Made by a program: the position numbers and the translations under genes | Notes under the pieces: generated by a model | Seen by the model: the letters and a program-made list of their open reading frames with translations, nothing else | Told to the model about the DNA's origin: nothing | Databases searched by the model: none | Shown here: one piece after another, positions 14,102 through 25,706 of the stretch | Position numbering within the stretch: the stretch's first letter is position 1 | Layout of the letters: each line of letters starts with the position of its first letter | NCBI RefSeq assembly: GCF_009017415.1 | Contig: NC_092403.1 | Span: 930,001-994,000 of the forward strand | Direction: 5' to 3' | From: Aspergillus flavus | Taxonomy: Eukaryota; Ascomycota; Eurotiomycetes; Eurotiales; Aspergillaceae | Length of the DNA stretch: 64,000 nt

Positions 14102-17100
14102 ATGGCGTTCTCCGATGTTGGCCTGAGGGGCCTCCATCACCTCGTCCGACGGGTGAGTTGCAACTGTTTAATGACCGATTTTATCAGCTCTGGGCTTGGG
14201 CACATCTAACAATACGCAGGACAGTGATAACCCAGCCGACACTCCGCCCACGGCATCGGCGCTCGTCACCACTCTTGTGCCGGCCTTGGTGTCGGCCGGA
14301 GCGATGGTTCTGATCTTCCTAATCCTTCGTCGCAGTCAGCGCCGGACGTATATGCCACGAACATACCTAGGAGTCTTGAAACCGTGGGAGCGTACACCTC
14401 CCGTCTCGACTACCCCATGGGGTTGGGTCATTGACATGTACAAATTGCCCGATGAATACGTGCTGCAACACCATTCGATGGACGCTTACCTTCTGATTCG
14501 CTTCCTTAAATTGGTATCTATGATATGCTTCGTGGGCGCGTGCATGACGTTCCCTATCTTGTTTCCCATCAATGCAACCGGAGGTAACGGTAATATACAA
14601 TTGAATATTCTGAGCATGTCCAACGTCGAAGAAAGCAAATACGAGCGTTACTTCGCCCACGCCTTTATTGCATGGCTCTTCATCGGTAAGTTTTGAGTGG
14701 GCTTTTCCAGGTACCCATGTGCATTTGGTCTTACATATCGCTCTTTCAAGGATTTGTCATGTATACCGTTACACGTGAGAGTATTTTCTACATCAATTTG
14801 CGACACGCCTACGCCCTTTCCCCAGCCTACGCCAGCCGGCTTTCGTCTCGGACCGTGCTATTCACCGCTGTTACGCAGGACTATCTCAACCGTGACAAGC
14901 TTCGCAAAATGTTCGGTACTGACAAAGTGAAGAATGTCTGGATTACTACCGATACGTCCGAATTGGACGACAAAGTAAAAGAACGTGATGATGCTGCCAT
15001 GAAGCTCGAGGCTGCGGAAACGAAGCTCATCACTCTCGCGAACAAGGCACGCCTCAAGGCCATGAAGAAACAGGGCTATGTTGAAGAAGGACCCCCGACC
15101 CCCAGCGAAGAACCCAGTGACGAGTCGGGCTCAGTTGCGGCCCGCTGGGTCAAACCGTCCGAGAGACCCACGCACAGACTCAAATTACTCATTGGAAAGA
15201 AGGTTGATACGATCAATTGGGCCCGATCCGAAATCGAGCGCCTGAACCCCGAGATCGAGGAGTTGCAGGCCAAGCACCGAGCTGGCGATGCAAAGTTGGT
15301 TTCGTCGGTTTTTGTCGAATTCTATCATCAAGCAGATGCTCAGTCTGCCTATCAGTCTGGTAGGTTAATTTGCTGTGCTTTATTTGATATCTGACATGAT
15401 GGTGTCGCAAGCTTGGTCTAACGTGCGACTACAGTGGCTCACAACCTGCCTCTTCACATGGCACCGCGCTACATCGGCCTGGAACCCACTCAGGTTATCT
15501 GGTCTAACCTCCGTATTCGGTGGTGGGAACGTGTTATTCGGTATTTTGCAACTATTGGCTTCGTTGTCGCTCTCATCGTCTTTTGGGCAATTCCCACGGC
15601 CGTGGTGGGTTCCATCTCGAACATCACTTTCTTGACGGAGAAGGTCCCTTTTCTTCGCTTTATCAACGATGTCCCAAGCTGGATCCGAGGTGTCATTACT
15701 GGCCTTCTCCCTACTATTTTGCAGTCCGTGTTGATGGCTCTGTTGCCAATTATACTGCGACGTAAGTTGATTTCACAAAGTGTTCCTTTTTGAATGGTCG
15801 CTCATTGTTATTCTAGTGATGGCTAAGCTTGGTGGCGCGCCGACTGCCGCGGCTGTCGAGCTGACCACCCAGAACTTCTACTTCACATTCCAAGTTATCC
15901 AAACATTTTTGGTTGTCACTGTTACGTCTTCCGCTTCTAGTGTGGTCTCGGATATCATCAACAACCCTTCATCCGCTGCCTCGCTCCTAGCTAAGAAGAT
16001 CCCACAAGCTTCCAACTTCTACATATCCTATATTATCCTGCAGGGGTTGTCGTTCAGCGCTGGTGCGCTTCTTCAGATCTCTGGTCTAATCCTGGGCAAG
16101 GTTCTCGGCGCGTTGTTGGATAATACCCCCCGTAAGATGTTCACTCGTTGGTCCTCACTTTCTGGTCTAGGCTGGGGAACAGTATACCCCGCATTCACCT
16201 TCCTGGTAGTCGTTGGTAAGTACTCTGCCCATGTTTCTGATATGGAACACAGCTAATGGCGCCTGCTTCTCAATAGCCATCACCTACTCGTGTATCGCTC
16301 CCTTGGTTCTTGGCTTCGCGACCATTGGTCTGTACCTGTTCTACTTCGCTTACCGGTACAACATGCTGTATGTGTCCAATGCGGACATTGACACTCAGGG
16401 CAAAGCCTATACACGTGCCTTACAGCATATTACCGTCGGCTGTTACCTGCTCAATGTTTGTCTCATTGGTCTCTTTGCCATTGCAAGCGGTGCTCGTCGA
16501 ATTGCGCTCGGCCCTCTCATTCTCATGATAATTTCTCTTGTTGTCATGGTCATCTACCACGTTTCTCTGAACTCGGCGCTGGACCCTCTCATCAACTATA
16601 TCCCAAAGAATCTGGAGTCGGAGGAGGAGGCCCTTCTTATCCAGGAGAAGGGCGAACTTGCTCCATCTGGGGGCGAGCACTCAGATGACGCCGGCGCCAG
16701 TGGCCCTGGAAAGGAGGGCATTGACAATGGCGTCACCAACGTTGATTCGGCTGAAAAGGGCCTAACTGGACCAGCTCCGGAGCCTAAGGTCAACTCCCTG
16801 ACCAAGTGGTTGCGCCCGGACAAGTACGATGGCTACACCCAGCTGCGGCGCTTTGTCCCCAACGCCTCGGCTATCACCACCTATGCCCCCGAAGTTGAAC
16901 GCGACGCGTATTTTCACCCTTCCATCACCTCCCAGCCTCCCCTCCTTTGGATTCCTCGTGATGAAATTGGCGTGAGTAAGCAGGAAATCAAGCATACCTC
17001 GCGGGTGATCGCCATCACCGACGAGGATGCGTGGTTGGACGAGAAGAACAAGATTCACTGGGACATGGACAAGGGTGTTCCACCTATCTACGAAGAGAAG

Positions 17101-17112
17101 ATCTACTACTAG
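14102..17112 (+). CDS. CSC1/OSCA-type (DUF221) membrane channel, RSN1-like
   Basis: Six exons (14102-14152, 14220-14685, 14751-15359, 15435-15761, 15817-16215, 16277-17112) with introns of 55-75 bp give 895 residues, typical for this family. The first helix (residues about 30-55) is followed by the PWGWVIDMYKLPDEYVLQHH region, the second and third helices, and TRESIFYINLRHAYALSP. A long cytosolic RRM-like domain with ARWVKPSERPTHRLK follows, then MAPRYIGLEPTQVIW, the multi-pass core and a hydrophilic C-terminal tail. The family are calcium-permeable, osmotically or mechanically gated cation channels of the plasma membrane or endomembranes; RSN1-like members affect exocytosis in yeast. Exon 1 encodes only 17 residues. 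The specific conductance of this protein is inference. Confidence 0.92.
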
Positions 17113-17477
17113 TCACTCATTTGAACTCTGACTCATGTTCTGCTGAACTGGAACATGTCTTGGAAAGAATGTTTTCCTTTCTGTTTGATACCCACGTGGC
17201 CGTTGCTGGTCTCCTCAGCAGCAACCCTGAGATATTATGGCCCTAACTGGTCTGTTAATACTTAATTCATATATGAGCTGCGATTACGATGGATGCTTTG
17301 ACAGAACCTGTGATGTTGATTAGTTGATGTCTTGAATATGATCTGTGGTTCACTTTATTTCTAACAGTGACTTTCGCCGCTTAATTACAGTAGCTAGTTA
17401 TCTTTAGAAGCTGTAGAGCTTGAACAATGAAGTATCTTCAAACTTCTGAAATAGAGTGAATATTTACACAAGATGAT
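17113..17477. other. Intergenic, convergent 3' ends
   Basis: 3' flanks of the channel gene (+) and the small gene at 17.5 kb (-). No other feature was seen. Confidence 0.45.
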
Positions 17478-17916
17478 TCACAGAGCCCTCAGATCTCGAT
17501 CAATAGATTTCATTTTATCCAATATCAGCTGAATGGTCTCGTGATATATTTCTTTCTCCGGAACCGAATCATCGTCTTCGCATAATTTACCCTCAATCTT
17601 GATCCATGCCCACTCTACCTATATACCCCGCATTATTACAGTCAACCCCTTACATTGACCCAGCCCAAATACACAAACAGAATACCTCATACGGGGTCCA
17701 TGATCCCTTGCCTAATAGAATGGAGACTAGTAATATCTCCGATCCAAAGACGACAAGGAAATCCAAGTACACGGTTCCGTTCTCGGAGGCCGAATCAGCC
17801 AAACCACTTGATTGGGCTGGATTGATTGGTGAGAGTACAGATTTTTTACTTCATTGAGTGAGCTTACGATAGGTAGAGTGATCTCGTGGATGAAATGAAG
17901 AGGCCTTTTCGGTTAT
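17478..17916 (-). CDS. Small acidic conserved-looking protein, no visible start codon
   Basis: Three exons fit in phase: up to 17916-17868, 17816-17686 and 17618-17478, with introns of 51 bp (GTAAGC...CCAG) and 67 bp (GTATTC...ATATAG). The joined frame reads coherently: RDHSTYPQSSGLADSASENG, a hydrophobic segment DFLVVFGSEILLVSILLGKG, then WTPYE|VEWAWIKIEGKLCE and an acidic-basic tail ending DKMKSIDRDLRAL. About 106 residues are supported. No ATG lies in frame. The best candidate position is ATA at 17916-17914 (ATA ACC GAA AAG), which would be an ATG with one base changed, so the gene may have lost its start, or a further 5' exon was missed. A TATATAAA box sits at 17941-17948. Family not recognised. 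Confidence 0.45.
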
Positions 17917-18203
17917 GGATGGTAATCCTAAAGAGAGGGATTTATATAACAGGCTGGTGCATTCTCATATTATTATTGCGTCAATTGAACATAGAGAGAA
18001 TCGAAAGTAAAACACTAACAACAATGCGTGAGTGGTGACGTGCATCCTCGACACTACCTATATAGGATCATTCCTCCACGGTATACGAATCAGGACTTTT
18101 GAACCAGCTATCTGTGAGAACCAATTCCAATTTCCCTCGGTATAAAGCGGTATTAGTCGATATAGAATATTATTAGGGAAAGGAAAGGAAAAAACGGGTC
18201 ATG

Positions 18204-19659
18204 TCATGCCTCGCTCGCCTCCAATGCTCTCGTTAACTGGTCTATATGCTGCTTCATCTCCTCACATAACCGTTCATGCCGGCCGTGGGCATATGGGAAT
18301 TTCTCCCGACGCAACGCGTCCATCAATCTGGCCAGACACACTCCGGCACGTTTCAGCTCCCTGAGGAAGATCCCCTCACAGATAGCCTTCTGCTCGACGA
18401 AGTCGATCTCAAACACCCCGAAGCGGATCAGGCGCTCCGCACAGCCCATGGACTGGTGTGCTTCAGACCGCAGCGTGAAGTCGCGGTACCCGAAGCTGAA
18501 GAGGGTGATGATTTTGCTCAGAGCAACGGTGAACAGCAGGTGGCCGTCGTACATCTGCTCGAAACTGAGGCTCTCGCTTAGCTGCAGGAGAGTCGTCAGA
18601 TACTGCTGGTTGGCGGCCAGGACGGCGTCGAGCGTGTGGTTCTCCTTTGTGCGGTGTCGGCCCATGAGGAGCGTCTGTTCGATGTTGTGCAGCAGTTGTA
18701 GGTATACTGTGTAGCTCGCCTCGGGGCCCATGTTTTCCAGAGCGCTGACCGGGTATATTCCTTCGTCGGCTAGGTACTCTGGTGGAGTTGCGGGTTGCCG
18801 GATCGAGGTCGTGCAAGATCGACTGGGGTCGCAGCTGCCGTTAGCGACGTTCGTCTCCATTTCCCAGTCGTGGCTGAGTCGACGGTCCAGACTTAAGGAG
18901 TCTCTGCTCGCTGACATTTCTAGTCCCGGTGTTGGGAGGCTGTTGGCGCTAAGGGGCTCCAAGTCGGAGGCCCAGCAAAAGTTGCCGGGTTCTTGAAGGC
19001 TTAGGTCGATATTGGGACCCAGAGGATGGGATATGTTGTGTGTTGAGGTGGGTGCTGTGTCTGCGAGGGACAGACCATCCGGTGCATAGCCGGCCCCTGA
19101 GTAGAATGGTATGCTGCTCGAATAATCGTGCACCATCAACGGGGTGATCATGGGATCTACAGCGAAGTTCGACGGAACATGGCGCGCTGAAGGAGTCACC
19201 CCTGAGCCGCCTTCATCCTTGATGGCGTTTGAAAACGGCTGGAAAGCTGTGATTGTCCCATTTGCGGACTCCAGGTGTGAGGGCGACGTGAGCGATATGG
19301 ATGATGGGGGAGCCGTAACGGCGGCAGCGGCGGCAGCTGCTGCTGCGGCACGGTTGGCCTTGCTTCGTTTCCCCGGCACCTTCCCAATTCTCGAGATCGA
19401 GAAGATACATTCCGAGCCAAGATTAGCGCAGCGTTGACAGCCAGTTTTCTCCCCTGAGCAGCGGACCTTCAGACGAGAGTTATATCTCATGTTTCTATAC
19501 GATTATATCTGGGCTTTCTCGCTTACCTTAGCGGCATGACACTCATTGCAGGCAGCACGAAGCTTGGGTGGCCTCTTGGAGATGGTACGGGCCCTATGAG
19601 CAGGTGTCAGCTTATTTGATAGGCAGGATCTGAGTATGGGGAAGTACTCACGATGACAT
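18204..19659 (-). CDS. Zn2Cys6 transcription factor
   Basis: Three exons: 19659-19652 (only 8 coding bases, ATG TCA TC), 19593-19527 and 19466-18204, with introns of 58 and 60 bp. They join in phase to 445 residues. The zinc cluster is assembled across the second intron: C18 N E C21 ... VRC28 ... C34 QRC37 ... C44, a CX2CX6CX5CX2CX6C Zn2Cys6 signature close to the N-terminus. A run of about ten alanines near residue 60 and a Ser/Pro-rich linker follow. The helical C-terminal half (LLHNIEQTLLMGRHR through HIDQLTRALEASEA) is of the kind found in AflR-like and other short regulators. It probably binds CGG-type half sites in the nucleus. No metabolic cluster surrounds it, so targets are unknown. 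Confidence 0.88.
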
Positions 19660-21266
19660 GGTTAAGATGGCCTTCGTATGGCATGAACAGAGCACGAAGC
19701 GAAGACAAGCTAGGGCCAATAGTTCAGGCAGGAGGCACAGTGGTCGTGAGGATGGAGGTGACGATAGGTGTACCAGAGCCAGAGGTATCTGAAGCTGCCT
19801 ATGTATCTCTGTGATGTATAGGCGAGGCTGACACTCATCACCTTAGGCCTCAGTCTTCCATAGACCGGTAGGGTCCCCGGGCCAAGCAACACCAATCCAA
19901 GGTCATTAGGGATGAGATAGGCCAACGAGAGGAAGCCGTTAATCTATAAAGAAAAATAAAAAGACCAATACAGAGAGCCAGTCCATACCTTAGCGACCAA
20001 ATGAGCCATACAACGATTTTGCAGCGGTAGATCCGCATCCGCCATTGGATAAAAATAGCAGGGGCCACATAGTCCCTCGAGGACTGACTACCTGGAACGA
20101 CGCATCTTATACTGGGTTTCAAATTGCACCGATCCGTCTCTGTGGTTCGCCTTGAGCTTGCGAGGATCTATATTTCCTTGTGAACAGCCAAAACAAAAGA
20201 AAGTCTAGATTCAGGGTAGCTGGTACCCAGGTAAGTATTTACCTGGTCTTGATAGCTCACCTAATCAAAGGCCACCGGCTCGAGCTCAGTCCTCTGTCCG
20301 GGCACGTCGGCAGGAATCTTTGACGTTTCACGATATGCTGTGCAACCATCGAGGCTCCGTAAGTGGAGGATTGACAATGCGGCGTGACCTGCCAGCTTAG
20401 GCAGGGTGCAGGACAAAGGACTCGAGCAAAACGGAAGGATTCAATATCAACGTGACACGCTGTTGCCATCCCACCAGTATGGGTTCACTGGTCGAGCATC
20501 GCAGGTCAGCCGTCCAATGGCAAACGGTCCACAACCCGGTCAAATGCACTGACCACGACCAGGATAGCCGTTCTTTCTTACTAAATGGCTTGCGATAATG
20601 ACCACTGCTACTGCCTTATCCAGCCACTATCGATCCGGTTCAGTGTGCATGCAGCCTCACCGGGCAACCACTTAGGCGCCTGCGACCCTCATAACGGTCT
20701 TTCTAACCAGTTTTGTATATCTTTGTCGTGTCGCGTCGTCGATAGTACTGTGTCATCAAGGCACGGCGCTCGAGTCCAAAGCGCTGACTAGCCCTGGACA
20801 GTGTGGAGATAAGATCGTCACCTATGGCCCATTGTTCTCCTCCCATCCCTGGTCCGATCTCGACCCATCCTCCGATAGATCCGGCATAGCTCCCCGCAAG
20901 TCGTACTCGGATGTCATTTCCACGTATGTGAGTCGTTGCTACAGGGCGCCGCCTGGGTGGCTGGGCTACAAGGAGCCCGGGTCTGCCATGTATATCAAAG
21001 CGTACTCTCCGGACCTTGGGATAAACCATCTCGTAATGCGATAGATGGTGCCGTGGTGTCGCGAGAGCACTACATATATAAGCAGTGTCAATTTTGCCTA
21101 TCAGGACTTCCTCTCATGTACGAAACACACTCGCTGAATTGCAAATCCCCACAAAAAGAATACAATGACGTGTATCTCCAACCCATGATTACTTTATTAG
21201 TACCCCATCAACCCCCTCATAAGCACAGAATGACTCTCACACTAAGCATAATAAAACCGTTACCTA

Positions 21267-21302
21267 GCCCTACACAGTGCAACCGCCCTACACAGTGCAA
21301 CC
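21267..21302. repeat. 18-bp perfect tandem duplication
   Basis: GCCCTACACAGTGCAACC occurs twice in immediate succession (21267-21284 and 21285-21302) without mismatch, in non-coding DNA. Confidence 0.7.
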
Positions 21303-22384
21303 CAACCAAATGCCAGCAAGACCCTCCACCAGTCCCTAGCTAACCCAAAGCCACCCTATACCTCCCACGTCAGAAACAAGGGACTGTTACCTTCTCTATC
21401 AGGACAAGAGACCCTGGGCAAGCCAAAGCGGGGGTACAATGAGAGCAAGACCACCTGTTCCACGTCCCTTCCGTTCAGGACCAATTCCGAAACCGACCAT
21501 ATCACTACACTCACAGGAGGCGATCCGACCCCAGCAAAGCCACGGTAATACGCCGGCTGCAATTGGCCCAACGGGTGAATTGGTTTTTCTGCCGTGCAGC
21601 CGTGGATCCTGTCTTTCTGGGATGTTATTCGATTCAGTTCTGGCATAGTATCTTCCTCTGAGGAGTCAGGATTTGATGTAGTATACTTATTAGATTTGTA
21701 GGACCGTACACAGAATACAAAGTCCAACTATGAGACCCCTAAAGATAAAATAATACATTAAACTTCCTCATCGAACATACTGTACACACCTAAACTCAAT
21801 CAATATATGAATGAACCAAGCAAAGCAAAACAACCATTCGGCCCACGCCGCAACCCGTCCCTCCCAAACTCAGTTCCCAACCCCAAGAAAAAACCACTCA
21901 CCAAAACATACCTTCACAAATACCCAAATACCCAAAAAGAAGAAAAAAGAAGATCACAAGCCCCCTATAACCCCCTCCCCTCCTCAAAAACCCTCAACAA
22001 TGACGGCTCTTGCATCATACCTTACGATCTACCCGATGATCACCTAGGTCACGGGCTCCCTGATTGGCTCACACCGCCCCTAAATTAGGGCTTCCGTGGC
22101 ATGATCCCAGGTCACAGGACCGGGATCGCCACACCGGATGATCGTGTTCCTGGGGGTAACTTTCGTCACTGGGCGGAGTTGGGGATGGGCGGTGGATTGC
22201 TGTGTAGGGGAGTTGGGGTTCATAAATGGGTTGCTTTGGGATGTTGGTGTTGGGTTTGGGTATTTTGGTTAGCTGTTGCAGACTTGCATTTACTTCTATA
22301 TCTACTGGGCTACTTACTATACATTACGGATTGAAGAATTATTTGTTCGGTGATCGGTACAATACTTACATACAATCATACGAA

Positions 22385-22404
22385 CAACTACAACTACAAC
22401 TACA
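22385..22404. repeat. CAACTA short tandem repeat
   Basis: Three units of CAACTA followed by CAC, within the presumed leader of the gene at 22445. Confidence 0.6.
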
Positions 22405-22444
22405 CTACAACAACCACAAATCCACTCAAGTGGAAAGAAGCAAA

Positions 22445-22924
22445 ATGAGCTTCACAAAAAACCTAACCCGAGCCCTAAACACCACCCCCCTACGACAACA
22501 ACGCAGCACAACCACTTTCCCCTACGCCACGCACGAGCCCCTCGAATACCAACTCAGCAGACTCTCTCTATCAAAAATCAAGCAAGAGTCTGCCCGGCCA
22601 GAGCCCGACCTGCGTCATGTCGTCGGGTATGCGTCGGTGAATCGCGCCGCGGGGGATAAGATGTACCAGAATCTGGTGCGGGGGGTGGAGCTTTTACGGA
22701 CGGAGAGGAGGGCGAAGTATGCTGCTGGGAGGAGTAAACTTTCTTCCTCTTCTTCTAATACTTCCTCCGGAGGGAAGGGGAATGGGGCTGGGATTGGGGG
22801 ATTAGGGGTACTTCGGAGAGAAGAGGAAGTGGTGGAGACGAGGTGTTTTGGGGAGGGCGAGTTGGAGGGAAGGGGACGGCGGAGGAAGAGGAGCTCGAAG
22901 AGGTTGAGGGAGGAGCGGGTTTAG
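22445..22924 (+). CDS. Hypothetical small basic protein
   Basis: A single 159-codon exon starting MSFTKNLTRALNTT; an upstream in-frame extension from 22226 is hydrophobic and repeat-like and looks like leader rather than protein. The middle (EYQLSRLSLSKIKQE, HVVGYASVNRAAGDKMYQNL) is predicted helical and hydrophilic. A Ser-rich and then Gly-rich linker follows, and the end is very basic (RGRRRKRSSKRLREERV), like a nuclear or nucleolar localisation signal. There is no signal peptide or membrane segment. I do not recognise the family. The acid/base blocks and clean ATG context after an A-rich leader favour a real gene. Confidence 0.55.
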   Translation: MSFTKNLTRALNTTPLRQQRSTTTFPYATHEPLEYQLSRLSLSKIKQESARPEPDLRHVVGYASVNRAAGDKMYQNLVRGVELLRTERRAKYAAGRSKLSSSSSNTSSGGKGNGAGIGGLGVLRREEEVVETRCFGEGELEGRGRRRKRSSKRLREERV

Positions 22925-23244
22925 TAGCTCTGAGGATGGGATAGCTATGAGTTATGAGGTTATGGTCATGTTTTTCCCTGTCAACCTGTGTGGTTTTCAG
23001 GAGTTCTCTGTTTCTTGGGTTGGCGTCTGGCTGGATCGGATTGTGATTTTTATAGTTTCGGGAAAACTATGATCAAAACGTTATTCGCATTAAGCGCTGC
23101 GTTGTATGAGTCTCTTGATAGCATGTTAATTCATTTGAGTTAAGACAATATGGAAATTGGGAATCATCATTGGCGTATTAACGGAATTGTTATCGCCTCT
23201 CTCTTCGTAAATATTAGACTATGTAAAAACGACAGTGTATGCCC
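22925..23244. other. Intergenic, convergent 3' ends
   Basis: Untranslated 3' flanks of the small gene (+) and the phosphofructokinase paralogue (-). Nothing else was seen. Confidence 0.45.
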
Positions 23245-25706
23245 TCAGTTCGGAATCGCATATAAAGACGAGCGTCCTGACAAGGAGTCCACAGCTTCTT
23301 GGATCTCCAACCAGTTCTGAGTCTTCGGCCGCTGTCGCTTCCAATCAGTATCGGTCGCTTCAACTCCGGTAGGACCTCCCATCGGCAGCAGAAGGATACG
23401 AGACTGTTTGATGCTGATCACCGTAGCTGAGTTCTCATCGTTCATGATTTCCTCCGGAGACTGGCCCGCAAATGTTTCCAAATGTTCCATGCACTTGACG
23501 GCCAACCGGAACGCGCGAATGCGGTCAATGGGTGAGACTTTGCCGCCTTGCTGGAAGTGTCCAGGCACTACGCCCTGCGCATCAAAGCGATTCTTGGCCT
23601 CATGTTTGATGATATTTGCAATCTCGGTTGTACTGTAGATGGTGGATGTCTGGTCATTGCGGATAATCAGCTTGCCCGAGCGATTGGCACCGTGATCCTT
23701 TGAGAATTGTTGGCGGAGGTACTCAATATCATTGGAGAGGCTTTGTAGAGTTATTCCTCGTTCAGGCGTATACACGGTCATTGCTCCTGCGGCCAGCGCA
23801 GCAGCTGTCGCCTGGTACTCGGCTCCTTGCGCTTCCACGACGAAAACGCTATGCCCGGAGGAGGACGCAGATTGCCGAACAACATCGCAGAAATAAACAA
23901 GGGTATTAAGACTGGTGTCGCTTCCAAGGGAGTATTCCGTGCCGGGGACATTATTTGACATACTTGCTGGGAGAAGGACGAGCGGAATCCGGAAGGCAAG
24001 ATATTGCTTACGCGCCTTGCGCAGTTGACTGACGGCTGTGAACGCTTCGAAGCCTCCAATAACGAAAAGTGCATCAAACTTATATCGCTCGAAGCATTGA
24101 GCTGTCGTTTCGATATCGTCTAATGGTAGTCCCGCATTGGTACCAATGTCAGACCCGCCGTCGTTGATCCAGTCACCAGATTCCAACCAATGCATTTCAC
24201 GAACCGAGCCAGGGGTATCGTCATGGTGTCGGCAGAGACCAGGGAAACCGTTGTGGATGGCGATCGGGGTATGTCCTCTGGTTAAGCAATAGGCGACTAC
24301 TGCGCGTGTGGCTGGATTCATGCCTGCAGCTGGGGCGCCAACGTGAATGATAGCAACCCGCATGCGCTGTAACTTACATTAGGTTCAATTTGTACTTGAT
24401 TGGGCGGCGGGCCTATTAAGAGCATACCTTATCTTCGGGTAAGACCATCTTGGGATGGTCACTCGTGTTCAGGTGTCGGTAGGCGCTATGATATTCCATG
24501 AATTCGGGATCCCGAAGTGTTGCTGCTTTCTCGAATTCTTTGGCGTGCATACTGGCATTGGCCTCCTTCGTTAAGGCAACAGTTTCAGCCAGAGACGATG
24601 CTCTGATTCTATTTTCCTGGATAATCACCACCGGAGAGGGCGACTCAGGAGTCATAGACAGCACCGCTTTGACGGCGTGGATGCCTTGTAAGGTTGATAG
24701 CCAGCGGTCGTATGCACATGGGGATCCGCCTCGTTGGATATGACCTAGAACAGTGACGCGGGTATCGAGCCCTAAGCGCTTGCTCAGAACATCTTTCACG
24801 GCAGATGACGAAATGCGATCCAAGTTGCTGTCCTGGGCACCTTCTGCCAGAATAACGATAGTGCGACGTTTGCCACGGTTGCGGTTCTAGCATCGATACG
24901 TTAATACGTCAGCCTTTCCAAAGTGGGTGTAGCAGGAAAAAGGGTAATAAAGACAGTACCTTGGTGATGATTGAACACATATCATCCTCCCAGCCGTCGC
25001 GCGGAGGCCTCTCCGGGATAAACAACCAATCCGCCCCAGTTGCGATAGCAGCCATCAACGCTAGCCAGCCACAGTGCCGGCCCATGACTTCAACAACAAA
25101 CCCTCGGCGATGAGAAGAAGCCGTGTCAAACACTGCATCGACTGCTTCGCAGATCCGTGTTAATGCAGAATAGCATCCAATGGTGGCATCTGTGCCGGAA
25201 AAGTCATTGTCGATAGAGCCGAGTAGTCCGACAATATTCAGGTTCTGATGAGGTGCGACTTGCGCCACGGTCAAAACACCTGTTGAGACCAGCTCATTGA
25301 GCAGCTCTGGCCATTCGGATCGGAAGAGGTCTGCCCCGGTCAAGCTTCCATCCCCACCACAGACAACTAAGGCGTCGATGCCGAAAAGCACCATATTCCT
25401 TGCCGCCTGAAGACGACCTTCTCGTTCGCGAAAACGATCACAGCGTACGGATCCAATGAGTGTCCCTCCACGGGATAGGAAACCTCGAACGTCTTCCCAA
25501 TATAAAGGATGCATCATTGCACCGCCCTGGATGAGTCCCTCGTAGCCTTCGTGGATTGCCCATGCTTCACAGCCGTTCTGTATTGCTGTGCGGACGACTG
25601 CACGGATCGCTCCATTCATTCCCGGGGCATCCCCTCCTGATGTCAGGATGCCAATGCGGCGGGGTTTGCGTCTTGAAGAGTAAGTATCTAATATAGTGTT
25701 GGTCAT
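23245..25706 (-). CDS. 6-phosphofructokinase paralogue
   Basis: Three exons (25706-24960, 24886-24428, 24366-23245; introns 73 and 61 bp) give 775 residues with the eukaryotic two-half PFK layout. PFK phosphorylates fructose 6-phosphate with ATP in glycolysis. The N-terminal catalytic half is intact: [11 protein letters not shown] (22-32), GGDGS (117-121), GSIDND with the catalytic Asp (163-168), MGRHCG (208-213) and [14 protein letters not shown]. The C-terminal regulatory half has [15 protein letters not shown] and [14 protein letters not shown]. However, the segment normally read as QGGKSGY is QGAEYQ here (582-587) and is shorter. That loop lines the effector pocket corresponding to the bacterial substrate site. 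This suggests a divergent paralogue with altered allostery beside a canonical pfkA elsewhere; that is inference. Confidence 0.9.

Larger units (their letters stand above)
19660..22444. other. Long intergenic region
   Basis: About 2.8 kb without a supported gene. It contains the promoter of the Zn2Cys6 gene, an 18-bp tandem repeat, and a C/A-rich leader before the small gene at 22445. A 123-codon antisense frame at 21356-21727 has no family content. Confidence 0.45.

Noticed and set aside
21356..21727. 123-codon minus-strand frame in the 20-22 kb desert
   Set aside because: No recognisable motif, no upstream exon and ordinary length for chance in unselected DNA.
22226..22444. N-terminal extension of the gene at 22445
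   Set aside because: The extension is hydrophobic then repeat-derived (QLQLQLHYNN from the CAACTA repeat) and looks like untranslated leader.
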